From: JBCCYM01 sp039190005
Lineage (GTDB): Bacteria > Pseudomonadota > Gammaproteobacteria > UBA12402
Length of the DNA stretch: 21,517 nt
Assembly (NCBI GenBank): GCA_039190005.1
Contig: JBCCYM010000027.1
Coordinates: 1-21,517, forward strand
Reading direction: 5' to 3'
Each line of letters opens with the position of its first letter. Positions within the stretch are counted from its first letter, which is position 1. The translations under genes were made by a program, and so were the position numbers. Positions 8,525 through 16,700 of this stretch are shown piece by piece. The notes under the pieces were generated by a model. The model did no database searches. It saw nothing but the letters and a program-made list of their open reading frames with translations, and had not been told where the DNA came from.

Positions 8525-8765
8525 CTGAGCCTGTAGAAGGGCAGTCCCTGAACCCTTGTCGAAGTGTCGAGGGGCATAACAAGCTTTTCGAGCGCATTTC
8601 TTGGCTTCGACAAGCTCAGCCATCCATACGCCAAATTAGCCGCAAAGCATGCTCTGAATCTATCACAGAACAGTCCCTGAATCCACATCGAAGGGCGGTT
8701 CCCTGAGCTTCCTTGCCCTGAGCCTGTAGAAGGGTCGAAGGATGGTTCCTGAGCTAGTCGAAGGA
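8499..8765. repeat. Cluster of degenerate CCCTGAG...TCGAAGGG palindromic repeats
   Basis: This fills most of the 435-base spacer between the sugar porter and queF. Copies are at 8521-8541, 8544-8564 (degenerate), 8603-8621 (inverted, GGCTTCGACAAGCTCAGCC), 8673-8695, 8716-8734 and 8746-8765. A longer unit is repeated: 8499-8532 and 8651-8684 share a CTRTGAAYCTATCACAG-like stretch leading into GTCCCTGA. The piece at 8578-8627 (AACAAGCTTTTCGAGCGCA, then the inverted core) recurs at 20901-20948. Open frames across this region are low-complexity products of the repeats and are not genes. Confidence 0.85.
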
Positions 8766-8787
8766 CATATCAACTCAAGCACACCAT

Positions 8788-8850
8788 AAGCAATAAGTTG
8801 GTTGTTGCACCCTTCGATAAACTCAGGGAACAACAACTAACTTATTGCTT
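8788..8850. repeat. 63-base long hairpin upstream of queF
   Basis: Two 20-base arms, 8788-8807 (AAGCAATAAGTTGGTTGTTG) and 8831-8850, are inverted copies with one mismatch. The 23-base centre contains CCCT...AGGG around a diverged copy of the CCCTTCGACAAGCTCAGGG repeat. The predicted transcript is one extended hairpin. It ends about 60 bases before queF and has no T-tract, so it is more likely a repeat-derived element than a terminator. Confidence 0.75.
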
Positions 8851-8879
8851 TGCCATGATTTGTCTTTGTATGCTATAGA
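8850..8879 (+). promoter_or_regulatory. Possible queF promoter
   Basis: TTGCCA (8850-8855) and TATAGA (8874-8879) are 18 bases apart, about 30 bases before the queF ATG. The -35 matches 5 of 6 positions and the -10 matches 4 of 6. The -35 abuts the right arm of the long hairpin at 8788-8850. Confidence 0.35.
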
Positions 8880-8910
8880 TTATCTTCACAATAGTTAGTA
8901 TGCTACCACC

Positions 8911-9756
8911 ATGTCAAATAAAACAGACTTCAATTACTTATTCAATTCACCATTAGGCAAAAATAGCGAATACAGCGATCAATACAATCCTGAACTACTG
9001 TTTGCCATTCCAAGACAAGCGAAACGCGAAGAAATCGGCATTTCTTCTGCCGCGCTACCGTTTAAAGGTTTTGATATTTGGAACGCTTTTGAATTATCCT
9101 GGCTGAATGCTAAAGGCAAACCGATTGTTGCCATTTTACGACTGCATTATCCTTGCGACTCACCGAATATTGTTGAATCAAAATCATTAAAATTATATTT
9201 AAACGCCTTTCATCAAACGCGATTTTCCAGTTGGGAGAATGTGTATCAGCACTTACAGCAAGATTTAAGTGCGAGTATTGGTACACAAGTGAGTATTCAT
9301 TTACATCCACTCAATCAGTTAGCGCAAATGACTATCCAAGCATTTGAAGGTATTTGTCTCGACGATCTTGATATCCACTGTGACAACTACACCGTGAATA
9401 GCGCTTATTTGTCTGCCGAACCGGACACATTGATTGAAGAAATAATTTATTCAGACCTGTTAAAATCCAATTGTCCGATTACTGGCCAACCCGATTGGGC
9501 CAGTATTCAGATACATTATCGCGGCGCTAAAATGAATCATCAGGGATTATTAAAATACATTATTTCTTTTCGTCAACATCAGGATTTCCACGAACAATGT
9601 ATCGAGCGTATCTTCGTGGATATTATGCGATACTGTAAACCCGATAAACTAAGCGTGTATGGTCGTTATACCCGACGCGGTGGCATTGATATTAATCCAA
9701 TTCGCAGCACCGATACGATAAAACTGCCGCTTAATAGTCGCTTAGCAAGGCAATAG
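8911..9756 (+). CDS. queF: NADPH-dependent 7-cyano-7-deazaguanine reductase QueF
   Basis: QueF reduces preQ0 to preQ1, the last step before the base is inserted into tRNA in queuosine synthesis. The protein (281 residues) is the long, two-domain form typical of gammaproteobacteria (282 in E. coli) and not the short Bacillus type. The QueF motif with ESKSLKLYLNAF (89-100) is in the N-terminal half. The catalytic cysteine is C188 in LLKSNCPITGQPDW, with the conserved aspartate D195. FHEQCIERIF (226-235) and LSVYGRYTRRGGIDINP (247-263) complete the family pattern. No Shine-Dalgarno precedes the ATG. The gene stands alone between two repeat-filled spacers, with no other queuosine genes nearby. 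mnmG, also acting on the wobble base of tRNA, lies next on the same strand, but the two are separated by 147 bases and probably have separate promoters. Confidence 0.96.
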   Translation: MSNKTDFNYLFNSPLGKNSEYSDQYNPELLFAIPRQAKREEIGISSAALPFKGFDIWNAFELSWLNAKGKPIVAILRLHYPCDSPNIVESKSLKLYLNAFHQTRFSSWENVYQHLQQDLSASIGTQVSIHLHPLNQLAQMTIQAFEGICLDDLDIHCDNYTVNSAYLSAEPDTLIEEIIYSDLLKSNCPITGQPDWASIQIHYRGAKMNHQGLLKYIISFRQHQDFHEQCIERIFVDIMRYCKPDKLSVYGRYTRRGGIDINPIRSTDTIKLPLNSRLARQ

Positions 9757-9761
9757 CCCAC

Positions 9762-9790
9762 TTGCTTTGTCGGTTGACACATGCGATAAT
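9762..9790 (+). promoter_or_regulatory. Possible mnmG promoter
   Basis: TTGCTT (9762-9767) and GATAAT (9785-9790) are 17 bases apart. The -10 is good (5 of 6) and the -35 is weak. A separate perfect TTGACA at 9774-9779 has no matching -10. Transcription from GATAAT would start at about 9797, at the left edge of the palindrome that follows. Confidence 0.35.
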
Positions 9791-9798
9791 TTTTACCT

Positions 9799-9885
9799 CG
9801 TCATTCCCGCACAAGCGGGAATCCAAGAGAAAAAAGTTTATGCCAGTAATTCGTTCCCTGGATTCCCGCTTGTGCGGGAATGACG
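9799..9885. repeat. 87-bp REPIN-like inverted doublet in the mnmG leader
   Basis: Two 27-base arms (9799-9825 and 9859-9885) are perfect inverted copies around a 33-base spacer. Each arm contains its own perfect hairpin, TTCCCGC-ACAA-GCGGGAA. Two REP-like hairpins in inverted orientation, able to fold into one long stem, is the architecture of a REPIN (a REP doublet normally mobilised by a RAYT transposase). No RAYT gene is in the window. The right arm ends 18 bases before the mnmG start codon. Confidence 0.85.
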
Positions 9886-9903
9886 GGATAGACAATTTAA
9901 ATT

Positions 9904-11796
9904 ATGAACACAAATTATCAAGTCATTGTTGTAGGTGGTGGACATGCCGGTACTGAAGCGGCATTGGCGGCGGCTCGTATGGGCGCGCGCACATTATTAT
10001 TGACACAACAAATTGAAACGATCGGGCAAATGTCATGCAACCCGGCGATTGGCGGCATTGGTAAAGGGCATTTAGTCAAAGAAATTGACGCGCTTGGTGG
10101 TATTATGGCACATGCCGCTGATTTAAGCGGCATTCAATTCCGCCGGCTGAATAGCCGTAAAGGACCAGCGGTAAGAGCGACGCGCGCGCAAGCTGATCGA
10201 CAATTGTATAAAAAAACCATTCGTGAGGCTGTAGAAAATCAGGACAATCTCGCTATTTTTCAACAAAGCGTCACGGATTTACTGATTGAACAAGATCATG
10301 TCATCGGTGTGGTCACGCAAATAGGTCTACGCTTTTATAGCCCGACCGTTATTTTAACCACTGGTACGTTTTTAGGCGGCAAGATTTGCATTGGTGAAAA
10401 AAGCTTTAGTGGCGGTCGCGCCGGTGACTCGCCTTCTATCGCGCTGGCAAACCGATTGCGTGACTTACCTTTCCGAGTCGGACGATTAAAAACTGGCACG
10501 CCACCGCGCATTGATGGGCGCAGTGTTGATTTCAGCGGTTTAAACAAACAGCCCGGTGATAATCCGCGACCGGTTTTTTCATTTATTGGTAATCGTGAAC
10601 AACATCCGCGACAAGTGTGTTGTTATATCACCCATACCAATGAAAAAACTCATCAGATCATTCAAGATAATATCGCCCGCTCTGCCATGCACAATGGTGG
10701 CATAGAAGGCGTGGGGCCACGTTATTGTCCATCAATTGAAGATAAAATCACCCGCTTTGCTGATAAAACATCGCATCAAATCTTTGTTGAGCCGGAAGGA
10801 TTGAACACGCACGAACTCTATCCCAATGGTATTTCCACCAGCTTACCGTTTGAAGTACAATGTGACTTTGTTCGCAGCATCAAAGGTTTTGAAAACGCGC
10901 ATATTACCCGACCAGCTTATGCCATCGAATATGATTATTTTGACCCGCGTGATTTAAGCGCGAGTTTAGAAACAACATTTATCAATGGTCTTTTCTTTGC
11001 CGGTCAAATCAATGGCACAACCGGCTACGAAGAAGCCGCGGCGCAAGGTCTTATTGCCGGTATTAATGCCGCTTTGAAAGTACAAGAGAAAGCGCCCTGG
11101 TCACCACGGCGTGATCAAGCTTATATTGGTGTACTGATAGATGATTTAATTACTCGCGGTACTCAAGAACCTTATCGTATGTTTACCTCACGGGCGGAAT
11201 ACCGCTTGTTACTGCGTGAAGATAATGCTGATTTACGTCTTACCCCTGAAGGTCGCAAGCTGGGCTTAATTGATGATCAACGCTGGGCAATCTTTGAACA
11301 AAAACAACAGGATATTGCCGCGGAAACCCATCGTTTTAAGACCACCTATTTCCGACCGGATACCCGCCAGGGACAATCGCTGGAAAAGATTATTGGTCAA
11401 AAAATCGCGCATGAATATTCAGCAATGGCTATTCTCAAACGACCGCATATCAGCTATCAGCAGTTACAACAGGTTGAGAATTTTGGACCCGGTGTTAGCA
11501 ATGAATTGGTTGCCGAGCAAATTGAAATTCAGGCAAAATATGATGGCTACATCGCGCGACAACAGGAAGACATAAACCGACAACTCGCACATGAACAAAT
11601 GGCATTACGTGTTGACATTGATTACTCAGTAATCACCGGTTTATCGGCGGAAGTAAGACAAAAACTGAATGACATCAAACCTAATTCTATCGGTCAAGCC
11701 GCTCGCATCCCTGGCGTAACACCAGCAGCCATCTCCTTGCTGCTGGTGTACTTGAAAAAACGTTCACTAAGGAGAAGAAAAGTTCTCACTCAATAA
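9904..11796 (+). CDS. mnmG: tRNA uridine-5-carboxymethylaminomethyl(34) synthesis enzyme MnmG
   Basis: MnmG (GidA) is the FAD- and NADH-dependent partner of MnmE. Together they add the carboxymethylaminomethyl group to wobble uridine 34 of certain tRNAs. Visible are the dinucleotide fold VIVVGGGHAGTEAALAAARMG (8-28), GQMSCNPAIGGIGKGHLVKE with Cys45, LKTGTPPRIDGRS, GPRYCPSIEDK with Cys275, FVEPEGLNTHELYPNG and FFAGQINGTTGYEEAAAQGL. Both cysteines are conserved in the family. The length (630) matches E. coli (629). No Shine-Dalgarno is visible, and the 5' leader holds a long palindrome that could affect translation. In many bacteria rsmG follows, but here an unrelated gene on the opposite strand ends 12 bases away. 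Confidence 0.97.
   Translation: MNTNYQVIVVGGGHAGTEAALAAARMGARTLLLTQQIETIGQMSCNPAIGGIGKGHLVKEIDALGGIMAHAADLSGIQFRRLNSRKGPAVRATRAQADRQLYKKTIREAVENQDNLAIFQQSVTDLLIEQDHVIGVVTQIGLRFYSPTVILTTGTFLGGKICIGEKSFSGGRAGDSPSIALANRLRDLPFRVGRLKTGTPPRIDGRSVDFSGLNKQPGDNPRPVFSFIGNREQHPRQVCCYITHTNEKTHQIIQDNIARSAMHNGGIEGVGPRYCPSIEDKITRFADKTSHQIFVEPEGLNTHELYPNGISTSLPFEVQCDFVRSIKGFENAHITRPAYAIEYDYFDPRDLSASLETTFINGLFFAGQINGTTGYEEAAAQGLIAGINAALKVQEKAPWSPRRDQAYIGVLIDDLITRGTQEPYRMFTSRAEYRLLLREDNADLRLTPEGRKLGLIDDQRWAIFEQKQQDIAAETHRFKTTYFRPDTRQGQSLEKIIGQKIAHEYSAMAILKRPHISYQQLQQVENFGPGVSNELVAEQIEIQAKYDGYIARQQEDINRQLAHEQMALRVDIDYSVITGLSAEVRQKLNDIKPNSIGQAARIPGVTPAAISLLLVYLKKRSLRRRKVLTQ
11719..11749. other. 11-bp perfect hairpin inside the 3' end of mnmG
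   Basis: ACACCAGCAGC (11719-11729) pairs perfectly with GCTGCTGGTGT (11739-11749) around a nine-base loop, about 45 bases before the mnmG stop. A short A-run (11755-11760) follows on the plus strand, which would be a T-run read from the other strand. It could help stop transcription arriving from the opposing lipoprotein gene, or be a chance result of coding sequence. Confidence 0.25.
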
Positions 11797-11808
11797 AGAT
11801 TATCTTGA

Positions 11809-13548
11809 TCAATCTTCTAACGTAAGTGTAAGTTCATTGGCTTTTTCCAAAGCGTAAACACCATTGTTTGGCCCTTCTTCAGCTAATCTATTGCCTAAAG
11901 TATATGAACGTAAGGCATCAAAACCAGCGATGTAAGGCGCATCATTGTTCTCAATTTGATTGAACTGACCACCAAACGTAACACTCCCATCACTGTCGAC
12001 AAAAACAGTATGAATCCATGAACCAAGAAATTCATTATCTCTACGAATAGTGTCTAAGTCTATCAATGTGTCTACGGCCTCCAGTGATCCCGCATCCATA
12101 TCATAAACAGCAAAACGATCAAAATAGATTGAAAAATCTCCCGCTAAATATAATTTTCTATGTTCTTTATCAAAAAATATAGAATTTATTCCAGCCTCCT
12201 CGAAAGCTTGTGCTGCCAACCATTCACCCGCATTAACATCCCAAACGACTAGACGACGAAGGTCAGGAGTAAACAAATCCTCAGGATCATCAGAAATAAA
12301 ATATTGTCCAGCAACATATAATTGCTCCTTGTCAGGATCAAATACTAAACCCACTATTTTACATCTGTCATCATCCATATACATCTGAACCTCTAGATCG
12401 CCATCTTGCATGGACGACCAAGATGCATTCTCAATATTCCAGTTAGCCATATGATTGACATTATCACCGCTCGGCGATCCAAAATTACCACCAAGATATA
12501 ATGATTTATTCACACTATCAATCGCTAACGCGCAGACATATGCCGGCCCTTCACCGCCATTAGAGGCACCGCTGCCTAGATCAATACCATTACCAAGCGC
12601 TTCCCAACGTTCAAGTGCGCTATCCCATCTCGCAATACCTGTTGCGCCTGGTACATTATCAATATTAAATCCTCCACCAACATAAATGTCGCCGTTGTCT
12701 TCATCAAAAGCTATCGCTCTCACGATGCCCTTAACACCATTACCCAAAGCATACCATTGATTTCCATTAAAACAGGCGATGTTCTCAGTCCCAGAGACAT
12801 TACCCGCATGAGAAAACTGCCCCCCTATACAAAGAACACCTGTTTTTGGATCAACGGCAACGGCATGTATCACACCATTACTAATCCCACTACCAACAAC
12901 ATTCCAAGATGAGCCATTCCATTGTGCTAAATTCGATGCCAGACTATTTTCCACAGACGTAAAATCACCGCCCACATATAAAGCTTCTGTATTCTTTAAT
13001 TCATAGGTATGACTATTTTCAAACTGATCAGAAAAAATCAAACTCCCAAAGGCACTCGTACCGACAGTACTACTGTTGCTTTTAGCATTAATGTATATTG
13101 TGCAAGAAGCATGTTGCGATAACGTTACCACACCATTACTATTAATCTCACAACGATCCAGGCAACGCTCTGGCGTACACCACGAAGCCGAGCTTGAACC
13201 ATCATAAATAGAAAACATCGGCTCATCTGCTAGCTTCGACACGACCGCGCCTGAAGGTTGATTCAAAGCAACGGTAATATTCTCATCATCGGTGCCAAGA
13301 TTGGTTAAAATAATTGCTTTAGTCGATAATCCACCAGAAAATTGATGATCTATTTTTGTCGCAAAACCACCACTAGGATCAGGGTCGGTAGGATCAGGCG
13401 TATCACCATTATCGCCACCTCCATTATCACCACCACCGCTGTTGTCATCCCCACCATAATAATGATTGGAAGTACCACCGCCACCAGAACAAGCGCCTAA
13501 AAAAACCGCCGTCACTATAATCAATGTGAATGTCAATAACTTCTTCAT
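11809..13548 (-). CDS. Surface lipoprotein with a probable seven-bladed beta-propeller
   Basis: No specific family member is recognised. Residues 1-19 are a lipoprotein signal, and the lipobox LGAC puts the lipidated cysteine at C20. Serine at +2 suggests outer-membrane sorting. A glycine/aspartate/proline-rich linker covers about 21-60. Residues 61-187 look beta-rich, with four cysteines (C124, C129, C133, C149) that may form disulfides. From 189 on, seven repeats of 49-62 residues begin with a hydrophobic strand ending in GG or AG plus Phe, Tyr or similar (ALYVGGDF, VLCIGGQF, DIYVGGGF, SLYLGGNF, QLYVAGQY, KLYLAGDF, SVTFGGQF). Each is followed by an A-W-N-type strand and a VxAxAxD strand, as in a propeller. 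ATG 13548 was chosen over an upstream TTG (13560) because GAGGTGGG lies just before it. It converges on mnmG and is downstream of the 1013-residue exported protein in the same direction. Binding or adhesion is a guess. Confidence 0.75.
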   Translation of the reverse strand: MKKLLTFTLIIVTAVFLGACSGGGGTSNHYYGGDDNSGGGDNGGGDNGDTPDPTDPDPSGGFATKIDHQFSGGLSTKAIILTNLGTDDENITVALNQPSGAVVSKLADEPMFSIYDGSSSASWCTPERCLDRCEINSNGVVTLSQHASCTIYINAKSNSSTVGTSAFGSLIFSDQFENSHTYELKNTEALYVGGDFTSVENSLASNLAQWNGSSWNVVGSGISNGVIHAVAVDPKTGVLCIGGQFSHAGNVSGTENIACFNGNQWYALGNGVKGIVRAIAFDEDNGDIYVGGGFNIDNVPGATGIARWDSALERWEALGNGIDLGSGASNGGEGPAYVCALAIDSVNKSLYLGGNFGSPSGDNVNHMANWNIENASWSSMQDGDLEVQMYMDDDRCKIVGLVFDPDKEQLYVAGQYFISDDPEDLFTPDLRRLVVWDVNAGEWLAAQAFEEAGINSIFFDKEHRKLYLAGDFSIYFDRFAVYDMDAGSLEAVDTLIDLDTIRRDNEFLGSWIHTVFVDSDGSVTFGGQFNQIENNDAPYIAGFDALRSYTLGNRLAEEGPNNGVYALEKANELTLTLED

Positions 13549-13679
13549 AGCCCACCTCAAACTTAAATGTCTTTACAATGTTCAATACCATGATTATCTA
13601 CAAAATAACAATATACTGAGCTTAGTATAAAACTACTATATATTGATATTTTTGATAACTATAGTACCTCCGCACCTAA

Positions 13680-13701
13680 TGCTAAATGATTTTATTTAGC
13701 A
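13680..13701. other. Small palindrome between the two exported-protein genes
   Basis: TGCTAAAT (13680-13687) and ATTTAGCA (13694-13701) form a perfect 8-bp stem with a six-base loop. It lies 43 bases past the stop codon of the 1013-residue gene and 132 bases before the lipoprotein start. No T-run follows on either strand, so it is a weak terminator candidate or an operator-like site. The rest of this AT-rich spacer (13549-13743) shows a TATACT box on the minus strand without a convincing -35. Confidence 0.3.
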
Positions 13702-13743
13702 GGAATTAACTCATAGTTTTACCTAAATTCTCACCCTGTTTGA

Positions 13744-16700
13744 TCACTCAATTAAATATCCAACACGGCATCGATTCTTACTATTTACACTTTTACCTTT
13801 ACACATCCATTGACCACTATTTTTAAGCCATCTGTTTAATGGTGATACTGTCATATCGTCCGGACCAGGTGTTAGAGGAAAAGGATCAACTTCAGTAGTG
13901 TAAAGCATAATACCCGCTCGTCCAGTTTTACCCGATGACGAGGTATAGTCTATAAAATATGGACAAATCAGTTCACCAGTTTTCTCTGAGTACGCTATGT
14001 AACCAAGATCAACATTATCTATTTTAACCGTGTCCCCTTCCGCTGGTAACTGACCACTACCACCGACATATCTAAAATTCAAATAACTAGGATGGGGTTT
14101 CAATGCTATGTTCATACCATTAGGAACACTCAACGGTACCGTGTCATTAATTAAAGTCAATGAAGCTGTTGGCACAACATCCGGCCAATTTCCTTCTAAT
14201 TGAATTGTTTTATTCGAAATAGGACAGTATAAATCTGGCTCAACAAGCATTTCATTAAATAATAATTGATGAAATATTGCCTGATCAATCTCAGCTGATG
14301 CAAGCGCTGACAGTTTAACGTCCTCCATACAATGACTAACCTCTGATGAATATAACTTTATACCATTCTCAAGTTTAAAGTAACCAATATTAAAATCACA
14401 GCCAGCTTCACTACCAAAAGTTGTTAATGGAAATCCAGCTGGGTTTGGCGTTAAACCAAAGCTTTCCACAGTTAAATGTGGAGAAGAAAGTTCTAATGAA
14501 CTGACGTCGTGAGACTTGTACAAATCGGCGTAAAGTTCCTCATACTCATGACCAAATTTGTCTGCCGACCAAGATACATATGGCGTCGTAATATTTTTTT
14601 CAGTTAGCGTATAATCACCAAGACCGGCTGTATAAAAACCTCTTAGATCAACATCAAGATGGCTTTCATCAAGCTCTTCTTTGCCATCAGAGGATAAGTT
14701 ATACGGCGTCGTGTTATACGGGTACATTTTTATATAGTCAATAAACAGGCTATCAGGATTCTCAATTACTATTCTTTCGCTATTCTTTACTATTTCTCCT
14801 ATAATATTCTCCATATAATAGGAAGCCCTAACATTCTTACTCACAACTTCTGCCGATGCCAATCCACCACTGGCTCGCATCGCATAGCTTAATGAAGCCA
14901 ACGATTCATAGCCCTCTTCTAACGTAAATGCTGAATACAATTGCTTCATAATCTCTGGATTTGCTACTCCTAGTCGACCAATCAAATCGAGTTGACCTAA
15001 AAAATAATTAGACACACTTCTTTTTCGAGCAGCCTCATCTTCATCAATACCGAAAATGTCAGTCAACTCATTCACACTAGCCAATTCTAGATTATTATCA
15101 AGAACGGCTTTATTAAACTCTAAAGGCGTATATTTTGGTGTTTGAACAGATAATACAACAGATACCGGTTCACCTGTTTTATTATCCCTAATCACAAAAG
15201 CCTCAGGTAAACCTGTATGTCGAGCATACGCTTCTTTAATCGCTTCAAATCGCTTTTCATAATTCGCTTTCACATTGGACAAACAATAATCACCAGGCGC
15301 ACAATCACTCTCATCTAAACCTTCAAAATTGAGTGCGCGCAAAAAGGCTGTTCTACTTTTTTGTCTCCCTTCATGATAATCCGCTGGAGATTGCTGCGAA
15401 TATATTCTATAAGCTTGAATCGCAACAACTTTCAGACCATACCACATCCTCAAACCGCCCGCCATCTTATTGAACTGTTGTTGTTGTAATGCTGTCAATA
15501 TCGGCGTGTAAACAGAATACTCAGTGGTGGTGTTATCGTCATTATCGTATGAAAATGAAAACGGGTAGTCACTGTCATCATCCATATCCAGATGACTAAA
15601 ATAAATACTCGCAATAATTCGGAAATATTCCTCAATATCTTCAGAACTAGGATTATGAAGGCTCTCTATTTTCCCATCAGGATCATATAATGTTACAAAC
15701 TGAGAATATCTGTCATAATCAGATAATACCGCAATAATATGATCCAACGTTAATTCGCCAGGCATACCAGGAGCATACCCAGCATCCTCGCCCCAAATGT
15801 CATCATTTAGATTATCCATATACACCGCAATATTATACTCATCGAATACGGCTGCCAAATATGCCTCAGCATCATAGAATATTCTAAAGGTTTCTTCATT
15901 TCTAAAATCAGATAATAATTGATTTTGATAAGCAATCCCGCCACTTACTTTCTGAATTTCCTTTTCTAATTCTTCAAGATTAGCATTAAAATCTATAATA
16001 TAATTGTAAGTATAATCCATACTCTCGTCATCCCCACGATCGATAACAAGAAAATCACAGAACCCTGTGTTCGACTCCGGATCTAAATCCATGCATAATG
16101 ACTCGGCACCCGCGGTCACGGTAGTCATACCAGGAAACTCATTCAAAAACCCTATAAAAACAGACTTAAAGAAATTCCCCACTGGTCCCCCAGCAGCAAC
16201 CTGAGCCATCATCAAATCCGCGCTCTGCTGCGATTGTTGCTGACGCAGCTCATTATATTCTGCTTTGCTCATTGTCGCCAGGCGTGATGGTGTCTGTTTC
16301 ATCACCCGTATCGCGTTAGCTTCTTCCTGTTCTCTATTGTTGGCTTGAAAAAACTGGACTGTTGAACTAAAAGTTACCGGCGCGTTTACGGCCGCGGGGT
16401 AAGTCAATGGTTTTGCTTTAGGCTGCGAATAAAAACAACCGCGTTCAGGATGGGCTTCATCACATACCTTGACTAAAAATTCTGGTGGTAACTGCGACCA
16501 AGGCACGGACAATCTCACCACATAGGGTCTACGTTGCTCAATGACATTAGGATTGGGACGTTCGATAACCTTTACATCACTTATGTCATGCTGGCCTGTG
16601 CTATCTGTTAGCGTAATATTATAATTCGCGTCTTTTATCACACTGCCAATAGAAGTACGAATAAGTACTTTGTCATTTTGATGTGTGGCTGGTGCGGCTG

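Noticed and set aside
8378..8688. Minus-strand open frames in the spacer after the sugar porter
   Set aside because: They are translations of the palindromic repeats and the antisense end of the transporter gene, with no start signals and no recognisable protein.
8499..8765. CRISPR array or tandem repeat
   Set aside because: Copies differ in orientation, length and spacing, and there are no unique spacers of uniform size and no cas genes.
8788..8850. preQ1 riboswitch upstream of queF
   Set aside because: The hairpin lacks the A-rich 3' tail and the loop pattern of preQ1 riboswitch classes. Its centre is a diverged copy of the local repeat family.
9762..9956. Plus-strand 64-codon frame before mnmG
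   Set aside because: It reads through the REPIN-like palindrome and into mnmG in another frame; the peptide is a by-product of the repeat.
11796..11816. Terminator between mnmG and the lipoprotein gene
   Set aside because: AAGATT and AATCTT can pair, but the stem is short and AT-rich, overlaps the ends of both coding regions and has no T-run.
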